From contig JANTQA010000033.1 in assembly GCA_027625915.1 (NCBI GenBank), forward strand, positions 5,704,001 to 5,768,000: DNA of 64,000 nucleotides. Direction: 5' to 3'. Position 1 is the first letter of the stretch. Each line of letters begins with the position of its first letter. The position numbers were made by a program, and so were the translations under genes. Below are positions 23,930 to 35,206 of this stretch, in pieces. The notes beneath the pieces are model-generated. The model searched no databases. It saw nothing but the letters and a program-made list of their open reading frames with translations, and had not been told where the DNA came from. The DNA is from Anaeramoeba flamelloides (Eukaryota > Metamonada > Anaeramoebidae).

Positions 23930-25250
23930 ATTTCAAAAAACAGTTCTAAAAATTTTTTTAAAATTACTTTTAAAAGTTTGAAATGTTTTTAAAATTAAAC
24001 TTGTACTTGGAAATTGATTAAAGTCTTTTTTTTAAAGATTTTCAAACAAAAATCTTTTGAATTTTTAATTTTGAAACAAATATTTTTTTTATCCAATTCC
24101 TTTAAAATAAAAATTCATTTGATAAAGTGAGTGTAAAACTACACAATAACTCAACATCATCCAGAGTGGGAAAAAACCCTCAAAATAGACATTGTCAAAT
24201 CTTGAATCAACATAAATAGAAAATATAAAAAAATTTTGTTTCGGTCAAAGAACCCAAATTTTTTTTCAAATATCAATTATTATTTATAATTGATCTTCAA
24301 AGAGTAAATAAGAAAATAAATGTAATAATAAACATCTGAGAATAGTTGATTACTAATCTGAAATAAAACTAATAAATCCATAAAGTTTCTTAAAAATTAG
24401 AAAAATACAAATTCTTTAGAGTCCTATTGACAAAATCAACAATATTCATTTTTGATCTCCTATTGAAGCTCAAATAAATTTTCAAATAGAAATGAATATC
24501 ATTTTTAGATAATCATTTGAACTGTTTGAATAACATTTAAATGATACATTTTTAACAACAGACTATTGATCTTGCATATAAAAGTCCAAATTTGCATCTG
24601 AGCGAAAACTTTAAAAAAAATTTTTTGATCTCTCGTATATACTTTTTGTTTTCAGAGTCTATCATATTTTCTTTGACTTGACAATAAGTTGCAAAAAAAA
24701 CTTACCAATAACATTTTTTAAAATTATGACTTATTTCTTTGATCGAATAATCCCTCAAACACTTTTTTTTAATAGAAAATATTTATTAAAAATGTAAAAC
24801 AAGATCAATTAATAAAAGATTAAAATAACTGACGAAAGAATGAATTTAGTTTGAACTACAACAGGGTTATTCAAATATGATCTTTTCAGATGAGGTTTTT
24901 CTAATGATTTATCTATTGTGAAAAATTTTACAGAAAAAATTGATTATTTTTGAGATTCTTCAAAACCAATCTTACCTATTTCTCATAAAAGGGTATGAAA
25001 TAGTTTTTGATGTTTGGCTTTGGTTAATAATAAAATGATCAATTATTCTATTAAGTTAATTTTTTTTTTCTTTAAATTGAATTTCCTATTTCATTTTCCA
25101 TCAGGTTCTCCAATCAAAAACTCATTTTAACTGTTTTTCTATAACAACCATTGAAATGTTTTGATTAATTTGGGTATAGATTTCTCATATATTTACCTTC
25201 TTGAACATCACAATTTTAATAGAGTAATATTGAGAATAATCATTTATACC
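23930..25250. other. AT-rich stretch with one degenerate element
   Basis: No gene recognised. About 24880-25140 resembles the right half of the TTA-flanked MITE at 7679 (TTATTTTTGAGATTCTTCAAAACCA-type block, then TTTTCCATCAGGTTCTCCAA), with the end eroded. Confidence 0.4.
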
Positions 25251-25251
25251 T

Positions 25252-25807
25252 TTAGGTTTACAATCCATGGAATTTGAAAAAAGATTATCTTGTATCGGGT
25301 GCAGTGACTTATTAAATTGGTTCTTATCTGATCGATCTTGTGCTTGATATGAGTTTTAATCGTTGTTCAAAATTGCAATTTTTGACAATTTATATTTTTT
25401 GTTTCCGAAATCCGAATTAAAGAGTGTAAGACTAATATTTTGGAAGGTAAATTATCAAAAAATGTGATTTGTGTGTTGATAATTGTAATTTTTAATTATG
25501 CTTGGTTTTATTTGGAACTTTTCAATTTTTTTTTTTTTTGTAAATTTATTAATTGAATTAAAAAGTAAATCAACTTTTTATCTTCAACCCAAAAATGTAA
25601 ATTTATTCTTAAACATCTACCAATCTATTGACCTTACATTCTTCAATTTGGATTACGGAAAAAAAATAAATTGTCAAAAATTGCAATTTTGAACAACGAT
25701 TAAAACTCATACCAAGCACAAGATCGATCAGATAAGAACAAAATTAACAGGTTATTACACCCTACACAAGATAATCTTCTTTCAAATTTTATGGATTGTA
25801 AACCTTA
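25252..25807. mobile_element. MITE family E, best copy
   Basis: Long inverted repeats of nearly 200 bases. AGGTTTACAATCCATGGAAT at the left is answered by TTTATGGATTGTAAACCTTA at the right, and inner blocks such as CTTATCTGATCGATCTTGTG pair with ACAAGATCGATCAGATAAG. CTTTAGG at the left and CCTTAAG at the right suggest a TTAA-like target. The 64-codon frame at 25498-25692 spans the loop and right arm and is not credible as a gene. Confidence 0.8.
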
Positions 25808-25857
25808 AGATTTCGGAAGCTTGTCTTAAATTTGAACATTTTAATTTTTTTTTTATC

Positions 25858-26314
25858 ATGAATTCACCAACAACCATTAAACAACATTTGAAAATTTTGG
25901 ATTTAAAAGATCCCCATTTAGATCCGTGAAGGTTGCAATTATTATCAATATCTCTTAACGATTACTAATTCTTAATGGTTTTTTGAATCATTTTTTACAA
26001 TAATTGTTTAAATTTATTCTTTTTTGATTTTAAGAACAAACATGAGGTATGTCTTTTTTGACTTTTTTTTTTTCTATTCTTTATTCTATATCCCTTTTGA
26101 AATTGTTCATACTGTTTCAATCAAAACAATCTTCAAAGACTTTTTGTTTAATTTCAATTGATAGGATCGATAACTTCGGTTTCCTAAACAATTGTTTGAA
26201 AAGAAAATTTCGAGGATCGGTTGTTTTGACAAAGTAAAAATTTCAACCAACAAAATCCTTGATCCAAAGACTGTCACAAAAAACGGGAAAATGGGAATTG
26301 TGGTTAAAATTTGA
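25858..26314 (+). CDS. Possible small multi-exon gene or gene remnant
   Basis: Exon-like pieces sit between two MITEs. An ATG at 25858 opens a 22-codon run (MNSPTTIKQHLKILDLKDPH then LD) ending at a GTGAAG donor at 25926. A 12-base piece 26035-26046 lies between a TTTTAAG acceptor and a GTATGT donor. A third piece starts after TAG at 26165 and reads IDNFGFLNNCLKRKFRG before a stop at 26237. These three are in phase and would give about 50 residues. A second frame over the same last piece (26174-26314) reads ISRIGCFDKVKISTNKILDP and ends MGIVVKI, with better protein composition. I cannot decide between them and recognise no family. It may be a remnant. Confidence 0.25.
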
Positions 26315-26354
26315 ACACTATTATTTTTGATTTTACCTTCTATTTTGGGTTCAC

Positions 26355-26549
26355 TTGTTTTTTATCAAAAAATATACGAATGTTTTTTTTGTTTTTTTTA
26401 TTGGTGATCTTTTGACAAACAACAATACTAACAATGGAGTAAGCCACCCAAATGAAATCCATTTAAAAACAAAATTATTGCTGAAAGCACAACTTTGTGC
26501 TTTAAATAATTTTTCAACATGTCAATTAAAAACAATAAAAATAGGGTAG
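26355..26549 (+). other. Coding-like frame, unrecognised
   Basis: 64 codons. After a Phe-rich start it reads LLTNNNTNNGVSHPNEIHLK and on to CALNNFSTCQ. Composition from about 26405 on is protein-like, and the frame ends exactly where a MITE starts (26546). It could be a last exon or remnant linked to the pieces at 25858-26314. Confidence 0.2.
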
Positions 26550-27042
26550 AGCAGTGAAAAAAATACCGTACATGAAAAAAATCCCGGAAAAGATTTTTAA
26601 TTGTGAATATTAGTAAAATTATTGTGTAATTTCATTTATTTACAATCAAATTCCTTTTTTTAAGAATCGAACTTTTTCAATTATAACTCCCCCACTTATT
26701 AGAATGATGATTGATGAAATCACACTTGTTCAAAACACCATTCAATCAATCAAAAAACAAGAAGAAAAATTATCATTTTTCAAACTCTAGTAAACCTCAA
26801 TAAAACTCGATTGTTTTTTCAAAAAAAGTTGATCAACATTAAGCTATCAAACAATTACTCGAGTATTCTTTAGACACCTTGCTTTGATGGACTTTAGGTA
26901 GGTTTATTACTAATCTCATAAAAAAATTGGTTATTTATAATAAGGATATAATTGAAAATAAGACAAAAATTTTACTAATACTCACAATTAAAAATCTTGT
27001 CCGGGATTTTTTTCATGTCCGGTATTTTTTTCCCTACTCTAA
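26546..27042. mobile_element. MITE family D, copy (about 500 bp)
   Basis: TAGAGCAGTGAAAAAAATACCG at the left pairs with CGGTATTTTTTTCCCTACTCTA at the right. The inverted repeats run about 75 bases to GATTTTTAATTGTGAATATTAGTAAAA. The interior block TTTTTTCAAAAAAAGTTGATCAACATTA is almost identical in the next copy at 27318. It is non-coding. Confidence 0.85.
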
Positions 27043-27317
27043 TTGCTTGTTAAAAAAATTAAAAACAAAAAAGATGAAAAGGATTCATGAAAAATATTAA
27101 GAATACTAAAAAGCTGGCTCGTAGTGGTGAATAACCAAAGTCCTTTTGGTTTTTATTTTTTTTTTTTCAAAATTCTTCAAAAAAGGTGATACGAAAATTA
27201 TGATTGTCAAAAAGCGATCCAATTGTATATTAATAAAAACCACTGATCTTACAAAAGCTTAATATGTGTGTACACCTTGAGTAAAACAATCTTCATCTTT
27301 TGAGGTAGACAAATATA

Positions 27318-27905
27318 AAAGTGAACAAAATACCGAACCTTAAGATAAAACCTCTAACAAGATTTTTAATTGTGAACATTAGTAATAATTGCAACAAATT
27401 TTATTAATCAAATCCTTTTTTTAATTAATAAAACTTTTTTAAAAATTATAACTCTGCCCACTAATTAGAATAACGATTAATTCAATTACAACTCTTTCTA
27501 AAACACCCTCCAATCAATCAAAAAAACAAGAATAAAAATTATCAATTTTTCCATACTCTCGCAAAACTCGATAAAACCCGATTGTTTTTTCAAAAAAAGT
27601 TGATCAACATTAGGCTATCAAGCAATTACTTGAGTATTCTATAGACACCGCACTTTAATTAACTTTAAGGTAGGTTTATTACTAAGATCATAAAAAATTT
27701 GGCTATTTATAAAAAGGATTTGATTGAAAATAAAAGAAATTTTGAAAACAATTTTCCTAATATTCACAATTAAAAATCTTTTCAGGGATTATTTTCAGGT
27801 CCTGTATTTTTTTCCTGACTATATATAACAATATTCCTAATATTCACAATAAAAAATCCAGTTTAGGAATATTTTTTTTAAGGTCCGGTATTTTGTTCAC
27901 AACTT
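27318..27905. mobile_element. MITE family D, second copy with duplicated right end
   Basis: AAGTGAACAAAATACCGAACC pairs with GGTCCGGTATTTTGTTCACAAC. The interior is nearly identical to 26546-27042 across GTTGATCAACATTAGGC and GAGTATTCTATAGACACC. The right end occurs twice: TTCCTAATATTCACAATTAAAAA at about 27764 and again at about 27834. An inner end is thus followed by a repeated outer end. Confidence 0.75.
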
Positions 27906-27946
27906 TATACTTATTTTTTACAAAAAGTAAAAATATTGATATATTA

Positions 27947-28110
27947 AGGTTTACAATCACTGAAATTTGAAAAAAAGATAATCTTGTGTCAGGTGTGGCA
28001 TCTTGTTATTTTGGATCTTGGCTCATCAATCTTCAACTTCATAAAAATTTTAGATAGTGGTTAAAAAAGATAATTTATTGAAATTGATTTTTCCACAAAA
28101 CTTAGAATAT
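27947..28110. mobile_element. MITE family E, single-arm fragment
   Basis: TTAAGGTTTACAATCACTGA, then GATAATCTTGTGTCAGGTG, then ATCTTGGCTCATCAATCTT match the left arm of 25252-25807. No right arm is found. Confidence 0.55.
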
Positions 28111-28827
28111 CAAAAGTTTTGGTAAATTTCTTTGAAGAATTTGTATTTTTAATTTGATTCTACAATTCCTTTGAATTTTTTTATTCTTTTTAACCCAATA
28201 CACAAACAAAGATATTTAAAATCTTGTTATCAACTTTTTATCTTTTTTTCCTTTTTTTATATTTGTTAACTCTTCAACCAAAAAGTTGGAAAAAACCTCT
28301 TTTATTTCCCATGTTTTCAAAACAAAAAAAAAAATCACATTTTGTCAGTATTTTTAAAGTGTACTACAATATTATTGGGGTTTGAAAGGATATTCTATTA
28401 ATGTGTTTAAGAGATACCTTGGGATAATTCTCGATAAAAGTGTCACTTGTATAGATATAAATAAGTTAATTAAAATTACCAGTTCTACTTTAGAAATATT
28501 ATAATCTTTTTAAGAACACTAAACTATTCAAACAAATTTGATTTCCATTTACTCATAATTCAAAATTACAAACTGTAAAATATTTAAAAAATAATCAAAT
28601 GATTTATTCAAATAATTATTTTTGAAACAACTCATTCTTTGATTATTTATTTTTAGTGATGAAAAAACTTCGTATTTTAAATTTTCTGCACCATCCAAAA
28701 CAATTCTGCTTTAAATTTTCATTTTTACTTTTTCTAAAATGGTTTTTTAAATTGAAATTTATTGTTTTTTTTTTACAAATTAATTACTTATTGAATATTA
28801 AAAAAAATAAATAATAGTAATAATAGC
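28111..28827. other. Upstream region of the vWA-less Hsp70 paralog
   Basis: AT-rich, no frame recognised. It probably contains the unseen first exon and promoter of the gene at 28828. AATAATAG repeats just before 28828 offer several TAG acceptors. Confidence 0.35.
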
Positions 28828-30651
28828 AAAAAGATAATATGTGCAATTGATTTTGGAACTTCAAGAACTGGGGCAGCATTTATGATTTCAATTGAAAATA
28901 TCTCAAGAAATCAAATCGGTCCAACTGATGTAATGAAAGTCGAATTGGATCCAAAAGATAAAAAATTCAAAACCTCAACAGCTATTCTATTTAAAAAAAC
29001 CAATTCAAATAAATGGGAACCTTTTTTATTTGGGAAATCAGCCGAATCACAATATCTAACAATGAGACCAAAAGAAATGCACAATTATCAATTCTTCAAA
29101 AATTTCAAAATGAAACTATATCAAAACAATTCATTAAATCCTAAAATAAAATCTTACTCTGGGGAAGAATGGCCGTTTATCCAAGTCTTATCTGGAGTGT
29201 TTAAATTAATATATACAAAATTTGTTAAATCGGTAAAGAATTATAATAGCCGATTTAGAATTGATAAAGATAAAATCTACTGGGTTTTAACTGTGCCTGC
29301 GATTTGGGAAGATATAGGCAAGGAAATCATGAGAAGAGCATTTCATCAAGCAGGACTGATCTCAAGTAAAAATTCACCAAATTTATTATTTTGTTATGAA
29401 CCTGAAGTTGCTGCAATTGATTTTTTCCAAGACCAAAGAAACCAATTAAGCCAATTTAATAATAAAAAATTGTTAGTTGTTGATGCAGGAGGCGGAACAA
29501 TTGATATCACATTGATGAAACCAACAATTGTCAAAAATGAAATTAAAGAATTTGAAATCTTGATGATTCCCAAAGGAGGAGATTTTGGTTCCATTTATAT
29601 TGATCAAGAATTCCAAAAATTTTTCCAAAGTTTTTTGAATTTAAACGATAATCAATTCAATACATTAAAAAATAAATGCCCAAAAGGTTTTTTGAAATTA
29701 TTAAATATATGGGAATCACTTAAAATAAAAACTCAAAGTGATCAATTGACTGAAAATGATTGTCACTTGATTGAACCACCAAGAATTATGGTAAAATATC
29801 TAAAAAAACAATTCCGAATAAAGGATTTTGAAGCTTTGACTGATCAATTTAATCAAAGAAATCGAAATTCTGGTTTATCAGAAATTGAATGGGATGATGA
29901 TGAAGATTGTTTGAGAATTTTTGGAGACCGACTAAAGTCCTTTTTCAAAAAGCCTATCAAAAGATTACGAGATTATTTAAATAATTTAAAAGAAACCTCA
30001 GAAATCTTCAAACAAACTCAAATTGTTTTTTTCACTGGAGGGCTATCAAATAGTGATTATTTTCGAAAATCAGTTCAGAAACAATTAGGAAATAATCAAT
30101 ATTTTAAATCCCCTTACCCAGATAAGTCAATTCTTATTGGAGCTGATTTTTTTGGATTTGACCCAAATATTGTATCAATCCGAAGATCTCAATTTACTTA
30201 TGGTATCGTAGCTTGCATTATGTACAATTCTCGTATCCATGATCAAAAAAGAAAAGTCACCATGAGAATGAACAATAATCGAAGTTATGAAATTTGTAAA
30301 AATGTTTTCCAACCGTATATTTTTAAAGGTGATAAAATATCTTCTCATCAGCCAGAAATTCAAGTATACACACCGAGTACAGTAGGGCAAAAAGAATGGA
30401 TTGTTGAGATCTTAAGAACCGATCAAAAATGGGATCCAAACAAGAAATCTCTTTATTCTGATTCCCGAGGTGTCCAAACAATGGGATCTATTATAATTCC
30501 AGTACCTAAATCAAATCTTCCTTTAAATAAGCAAAAATTGGAAGTCTCATTCCATTTTGCAACAACAGAAATCAAAATATTTATGAAATATCTTCCTAAT
30601 CCAAGGATTAACAAACAATTAACTTTGAATTATGATCAAATGAAAAATTGA
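28828..30651 (+). CDS. HSPA12-like Hsp70 ATPase, paralog lacking the vWA domain
   Basis: The frame enters with KKIICAIDFGTSRTGAAF (from about 28828), before the first in-frame ATG at 28882, so the start lies upstream as in its paralogs. The ATPase motifs are complete: LTVPAIWEDIGKEIMRRAF, YEPEVAAIDFF, LLVVDAGGGTIDITLM, IPKGGDFGSIYIDQEF, FFTGGLSNSDYF. DNA identity to the gene at 19057 is high in blocks, with identical runs around the AKEIMRRAF and DAGGGTIDIT regions. Divergence is greater at residues 305-330 and 460-520, which is a sign of relaxed or diversifying segments or of gene conversion elsewhere. The protein ends LTLNYDQMKN and stop, at exactly the place where the paralog continues LTLNYDQIKG into its vWA domain. 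The frame has no internal stops, so it is probably functional as an ATPase plus linker. Confidence 0.9.
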   Translation, partial: KKIICAIDFGTSRTGAAFMISIENISRNQIGPTDVMKVELDPKDKKFKTSTAILFKKTNSNKWEPFLFGKSAESQYLTMRPKEMHNYQFFKNFKMKLYQNNSLNPKIKSYSGEEWPFIQVLSGVFKLIYTKFVKSVKNYNSRFRIDKDKIYWVLTVPAIWEDIGKEIMRRAFHQAGLISSKNSPNLLFCYEPEVAAIDFFQDQRNQLSQFNNKKLLVVDAGGGTIDITLMKPTIVKNEIKEFEILMIPKGGDFGSIYIDQEFQKFFQSFLNLNDNQFNTLKNKCPKGFLKLLNIWESLKIKTQSDQLTENDCHLIEPPRIMVKYLKKQFRIKDFEALTDQFNQRNRNSGLSEIEWDDDEDCLRIFGDRLKSFFKKPIKRLRDYLNNLKETSEIFKQTQIVFFTGGLSNSDYFRKSVQKQLGNNQYFKSPYPDKSILIGADFFGFDPNIVSIRRSQFTYGIVACIMYNSRIHDQKRKVTMRMNNNRSYEICKNVFQPYIFKGDKISSHQPEIQVYTPSTVGQKEWIVEILRTDQKWDPNKKSLYSDSRGVQTMGSIIIPVPKSNLPLNKQKLEVSFHFATTEIKIFMKYLPNPRINKQLTLNYDQMKN

Positions 30652-31499
30652 TTTTTATTCTTTTTTTTCTCCTCAAAAATAATATTTATTTTTTTTGTCT
30701 GTTTTTCTTTTCAGTCCATACTTTTTTTTTTAATCTCTTTCTTTTTTTACTTTTTTTTCCTTTATAGTACATTACTTTTCATTCTTGATCACTTTAATAA
30801 AAAAATTTTTTTATGATAATTTTTATTTAAACTTGGGTTTCATTATTTTTTTAATGGCTCTTTTCAAAATCACTTGACATACAGATAATTTTTAATAAAA
30901 AAAAAGATTTTATAACCAGTCAAGTCAAATTATAATATAATACATTCAAACAATAAATCATTTTTTATTTTTTTTTTTATTATTTTCAAAAATTTGAGGA
31001 AAAAAATAAAATTCAATTTTTTATTATTTCGTTTTAATCAATAAAAACAAAAAGAAAAACGAAAAATCAAAATATTCTTTCAATTCTACTTGTTTTTGTT
31101 GTGGAAAAGGAAAGAAACGATTAAAAAATAGACTTGAAATAATTATCACGGTTTATTAATCATGATTATTTTGATTCACAGTAAATATGTTCAAAATGTA
31201 AATAGAAGAACTATGATGTGGTAAACGCCAATTTATGACATCTTTTTTTTTTAAAGTTTTTAAATCCAAAATATATTAGGAAACTGTTGAAATTGGAAAT
31301 AAATTCTTATATGTTATTGAAAGTAATTTTTTATTAAATTTTTGATTTTATTATTTTTTGGAAATATTTCATTCAAAATTATTTTGAAATAAATACCAGA
31401 TTCCATCAGTATTAATATTAAACCTGAATTTGGTATTATCAATTAACGAATAGCATGACTAACAAAGAAGATTTTTTCTGAAATGTAAAACAAATTCCC
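30652..31499. other. 3' flank of the Hsp70 paralog
   Basis: T-rich sequence after the stop, then AT-rich non-coding DNA. No vWA-like remnant is visible in any frame downstream. Confidence 0.45.
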
Positions 31500-31826
31500 C
31501 ACTTTTTTGGAAATACCTTATGCAAAATGACCCGTACCATAGTTTGCTTTTCGAGACTTTAATAAAAAAACAATGAAATCCTTGATTTGACTCCACTCTT
31601 TTGAATAATGGAAAATTCTATCTATTTTTTTCTTTATTAATTTGAGAAATAAAAAGTAAATTTAATAACTTTTTTTTTAATTTAAAAAATTAAAAAAAAA
31701 TTATTGATAGTTTTTCAAGAATTCAATAGAATTGAGGAAAATCTTTGATTTTTCACCAGACTTTTGAATTATGGAATAAGGTTTTTAGTTTTTATTGAAT
31801 TTTATGTTTAATCTGAGTAGTTTTCA

Positions 31827-31902
31827 AGGTTTTTTTTAATTTTTGAAATAAACGGAAAATTTTAATAAATTTTCGGTTTATTTCAAAAAGTAAAAAAAAC
31901 CT
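31827..31902. repeat. Hairpin repeat
   Basis: AGGTTTTTTTTAATTTTTGA is answered by TTTCAAAAAGTAAAAAAAACC. It immediately precedes the family T MITE at 31904. Confidence 0.65.
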
Positions 31903-31903
31903 A

Positions 31904-32051
31904 CATTCAGTTTCACTTTTAAGGCACAAACTTTCAAAGAAATTTAAGGCACAAAAAAAATCTCAAATTAAGGCACAAAATTCAAATTCTAGTAAAATAA
32001 ATTGTTAAAAAAAAATTTCCAAATTTTGTGCCTTAAAAGTGAAACTGACTG
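31904..32051. mobile_element. TA-flanked palindromic MITE, family T, copy 3 (short form)
   Basis: Starts CATTCAGTTTCACTTTTAAG and ends CTTAAAAGTGAAACTGACTG, with TA on each side. It is about 50 bases shorter than the other copies because part of the right arm (the second TTTGAGATTTTT block) is missing. Confidence 0.9.
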
Positions 32052-32689
32052 TAACGAAAATCTATTGATTTTCTAAATAGTTAGAAAACTCAAAAAAACC
32101 TAGAATACTTTCCAGATAAACAGAAACCCCCAAGAAAACTTAAACATTCCAAGGCACTCCACGGTACTTGACGGTATTTCCCTAATTTCAAAAGTTTTAT
32201 TTAGAAATTTCAATAAAGAATCATAATTTTCTTAATCATTAACTAATGATAAAAAAAATAATGATTCTTTATTTTGTCTAATATCGAGAATATTATTCTT
32301 TAATTGTTGAGATTATTTGGGTTAATTTGAATTAAATCTTGAATTTAAAAATTTTTCGATATTTTTTTTAAAAATGGGCAGCCACATAAAAAATGATAGA
32401 TATCTTCAACTGTGTCAATATTTTAATGATATTATTCATAAATTACAAGATTTTGTTTTCATTTTATTCTTATCATAAACGTATGAATATCTGTTTAGAT
32501 AATTTGTGAAATTTCTTAATTTTAAAAAGTAATTTGAAAATACCAATTTTAAATTTGTTGTTTATTTAAGTTTTTTTTTTTTAATTTTAGAAATAAAAAG
32601 AAAATTTGAAAAATTTCTGTTTATTTCAAAAATTAAAAAAAAACACAGTTATGCTTTATTGTGTTTTTTTTTTATTTGTGAAGTGTTCT

Positions 32690-32764
32690 AGGTTTTTTTT
32701 ACTTTAGAAATAAACCGAAAATTTATTAAATTTTTCGGTTTATTTCTAAAGTAAAAAAAACCTA
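32690..32764. repeat. Hairpin repeat, most perfect copy
   Basis: Arms of about 35 bases: TTTACTTTAGAAATAAACCG against CGGTTTATTTCTAAAGTAAA, with a loop of a few bases. It is followed by the phrase CTAGGCACTCTACGGTACTTG, also seen near other copies. Confidence 0.8.
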
Positions 32765-33782
32765 AAGAAAATTTCTAGATTTCACAAATAAAATAAAAAA
32801 CCTCAAAAAACCCTAGAACCCTTAACAAATACAAATAGAAAATCTCAAGAAAACCTAGGCACTCTACGGTACTTGACGACACGACTGTTTGTTGATATTG
32901 TTATTGTAATTAATAATTTTTAAATATTCTTGACCTTTCCACCCATAACTCTTTATTATTGAGTTTTGTTTGAAATTATAAAAATTTCACATTTAGTAAT
33001 TTAAAATTTTCTAATTATCAATTAATATTTTTTTATCTTTTGTTTTGGAAAATTTTGAATTTATTTGGTCTGAAATGTGATCAAACCCTAGTATTTATAA
33101 TTTTTGTTTTGAGTTTATATCTTCTTTTGTAAATTTTTTCTTCTTGCTTTATCAGTTTTTAGCTTCAGTTTTATAAATTATTCCAAGATAATGTACATTA
33201 TTTTTTAAAAATTTTGTTACTTTTTTGATTATTCACATTTTTTTGAGTCAAAATATTTTTGATTTATATTAAAAATTACAAGTCCATAAAATAGTTGGTT
33301 AATACATATTGATTTATCCAATTATAATTTTAATTCATTGGCGAGTATTGTTGGTTAAAAAATTTTTTTCTTTTTTAAAACTAAATAGTACTTTTCCAAA
33401 ATTTTTTTGTAAATGTTTATTTTTTTTCATCTAGATTCCTAAATATTTAATTTCTGATAAAGTTCTTCATTCTAGTTTTTTATCAATATTTGGGTAAATA
33501 AAAAGAAAATTTTTGAAATTTTCTTCTAATCAAACAAAAATTCAAAAAAAAACTAACATCGCCTTTTTATAATGTAAAAGAATAAAGTAAAATTTCTTTG
33601 ATTTTTTTCTATTCTTTTAAATACTGGAACAGTTAAAGTGGTCCATGGGGAAAGTAATTCTATTTCATTAAAAATATATAAACAAAATGGTATTAAAAAG
33701 ATTTTTAGATGATTTTTTTTTTTATTGAAGAGTTATTCTAATTGGAATCAATGAAGTGATTGTTTCAAGAAATGAATAATTA

Positions 33783-33786
<4 letters not shown>

Positions 33787-33814
<28 letters not shown>
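33787..33814. repeat. (TA)n microsatellite
   Basis: About 14 TA units, 140 bases beyond the stop of coiled-coil gene B. Confidence 0.95.
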
Positions 33815-33818
<4 letters not shown>

Positions 33819-33955
33819 GATTGTTATCAATTGAGAATAATAAAAAAATGTAAAGATATGAAAGATCTCAAATCAGTTTGTTGTTTGAAAGAAAACCATA
33901 AATTCTTTGAATCATCAATTTTTGGTTTCTTTGAGATCAAATAAAAAAGCTGAAA

Positions 33956-35185
33956 TTAACATTTAATAACCAAGGCCTTTCTTAAAATTTTTGAACTATG
34001 TATCGAATATATTATTGGAATACAAACTACAACACGTTCATTTTCTTGGATTTTGTCCTTTTTGAAAAGTTGTTGATGTTTTTGTGGATTAAATTGTTGT
34101 ATTTTAGAATCAAATTGCATTAATTCTCCATTTATTATCTTTGTTTTTTGCTGATCAAGTATTTTGCAAGTATATTCAAATGTAATAATGTGATTTCTGA
34201 ATCCAAAAGAATTCCAAAAGATAGTATATAAATGAGAAAATAGTTGGAAGAAAAAAAAATATTTTTTGATTTCAAAATTTTTTTGTTTGAAGAAATTGTT
34301 GAAGGCAAGAACACTATTTTGGGGAACTTGATTATTTTCAATAACCTTCAAAAATAATTTTTCTGAAGACTCATGGAAAATGATCGACTGTTTTTCCCAA
34401 AATAAATATTTCGTAAAGTCAATTTCTTTGTGGTTAAAATAATTTGACAAGAATTCACTTCCAAAATATTCTTTCATTTCATTATAAATTTGTTCAATCG
34501 GTTTAATTTTTTGTAGAACGAGGAAATCTAAAATGATTTTTGTTTTTGTTTCTTCTTTTAAATAAAGTTCGTCATGGCATTCCATATACCATTGTAAAAA
34601 GTTCTTTTGAAGGAAACCAAATTGACAAATTTTTGGGATCTCTTGAAAGTTTAAACTTTCCAAATAAGACATCCATTTAGCATGAAAAATATTCACATTA
34701 TAATTATAAAATTTATAAATAATTTTGCTAATTTCTTGAGGAAAATAACATGTTTCTTGGATTAATTTTTTAATGTTATCCCTTATTTTCGCTTGATTAT
34801 TTTTGAATATTTTTTGTAAATCTTTTTGAATAAGAGAAGAAACATTATTACCACTATTTTTCTGATTACCGTTTTCTAATTCGCTTATTCTCTCTTCTAA
34901 TTCTTTTATTCTCTTTGTTTTGTCTTGATTTTCTTTTCTTTTTTCTTCTAAGTTGCTTTTTAATTTTTCAACAGTGTAATCTAGTTGTTTTGTTTTTCTT
35001 TCATCGGATTTAAGCCATTCGTCTCTCCATTTTTGACAATTTTCTTTTAATATTTTGTTTTCTTTTTCAAGTTCTTTAATTTTTCTCTTTAAACTTGCAA
35101 TTTCGGACTTTTGTTCATATAAAGGCTGTTTCGTTTTATAGCAGTTTTTCTGATTTCTTGTTTTTTGGTTTCGCTTTGGGTTCAT
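33956..35185 (-). CDS. Coiled-coil protein B (unrecognised family)
   Basis: Intronless frame. I prefer the ATG at 35185 (MNPKRNQKTRNQK, 409 residues), because an ATG seven codons upstream at 35206 adds only MTRRIYT; either is possible. Residues about 25-110 are strongly heptad-like and charged (KRKIKELEKENKILKENCQK, then KRIKELEERISELE). The rest is an aromatic-rich helical region with many Phe/Tyr/Trp residues. The protein ends with ERVVVCIPIIYSIHSSKIL and KALVIKC. That C-terminal hydrophobic PIIY segment has a close counterpart in gene C and a weaker one in gene A. No membrane signal or catalytic motif is seen. Function unknown. Confidence 0.85.
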   Translation of the reverse strand: MNPKRNQKTRNQKNCYKTKQPLYEQKSEIASLKRKIKELEKENKILKENCQKWRDEWLKSDERKTKQLDYTVEKLKSNLEEKRKENQDKTKRIKELEERISELENGNQKNSGNNVSSLIQKDLQKIFKNNQAKIRDNIKKLIQETCYFPQEISKIIYKFYNYNVNIFHAKWMSYLESLNFQEIPKICQFGFLQKNFLQWYMECHDELYLKEETKTKIILDFLVLQKIKPIEQIYNEMKEYFGSEFLSNYFNHKEIDFTKYLFWEKQSIIFHESSEKLFLKVIENNQVPQNSVLAFNNFFKQKNFEIKKYFFFFQLFSHLYTIFWNSFGFRNHIITFEYTCKILDQQKTKIINGELMQFDSKIQQFNPQKHQQLFKKDKIQENERVVVCIPIIYSIHSSKILRKALVIKC

Positions 35186-35206
35186 CGTATAAATTCTTCT
35201 GGTCAT

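Larger units (their letters stand above)
31500..33640 (+). repeat. Dispersed repeat R2, copy B (with nested insertions)
   Basis: Aligns in order with 38700-39780: AATAAAGAATCATAATTTTC, the GGGCAGCCACATAAAAAATGATAGAT block, TATTTAGATAATTTG-type block, then TGTTGATATTGTTATTGTAA, then TTTATATCTTCTTTTG, then CATATTGATTTATCCAATTA. Extra material absent from the other copy is a family T MITE (31904-32051) and a block of about 310 bp with a hairpin (about 32570-32876). No coding frame is present. Confidence 0.6.
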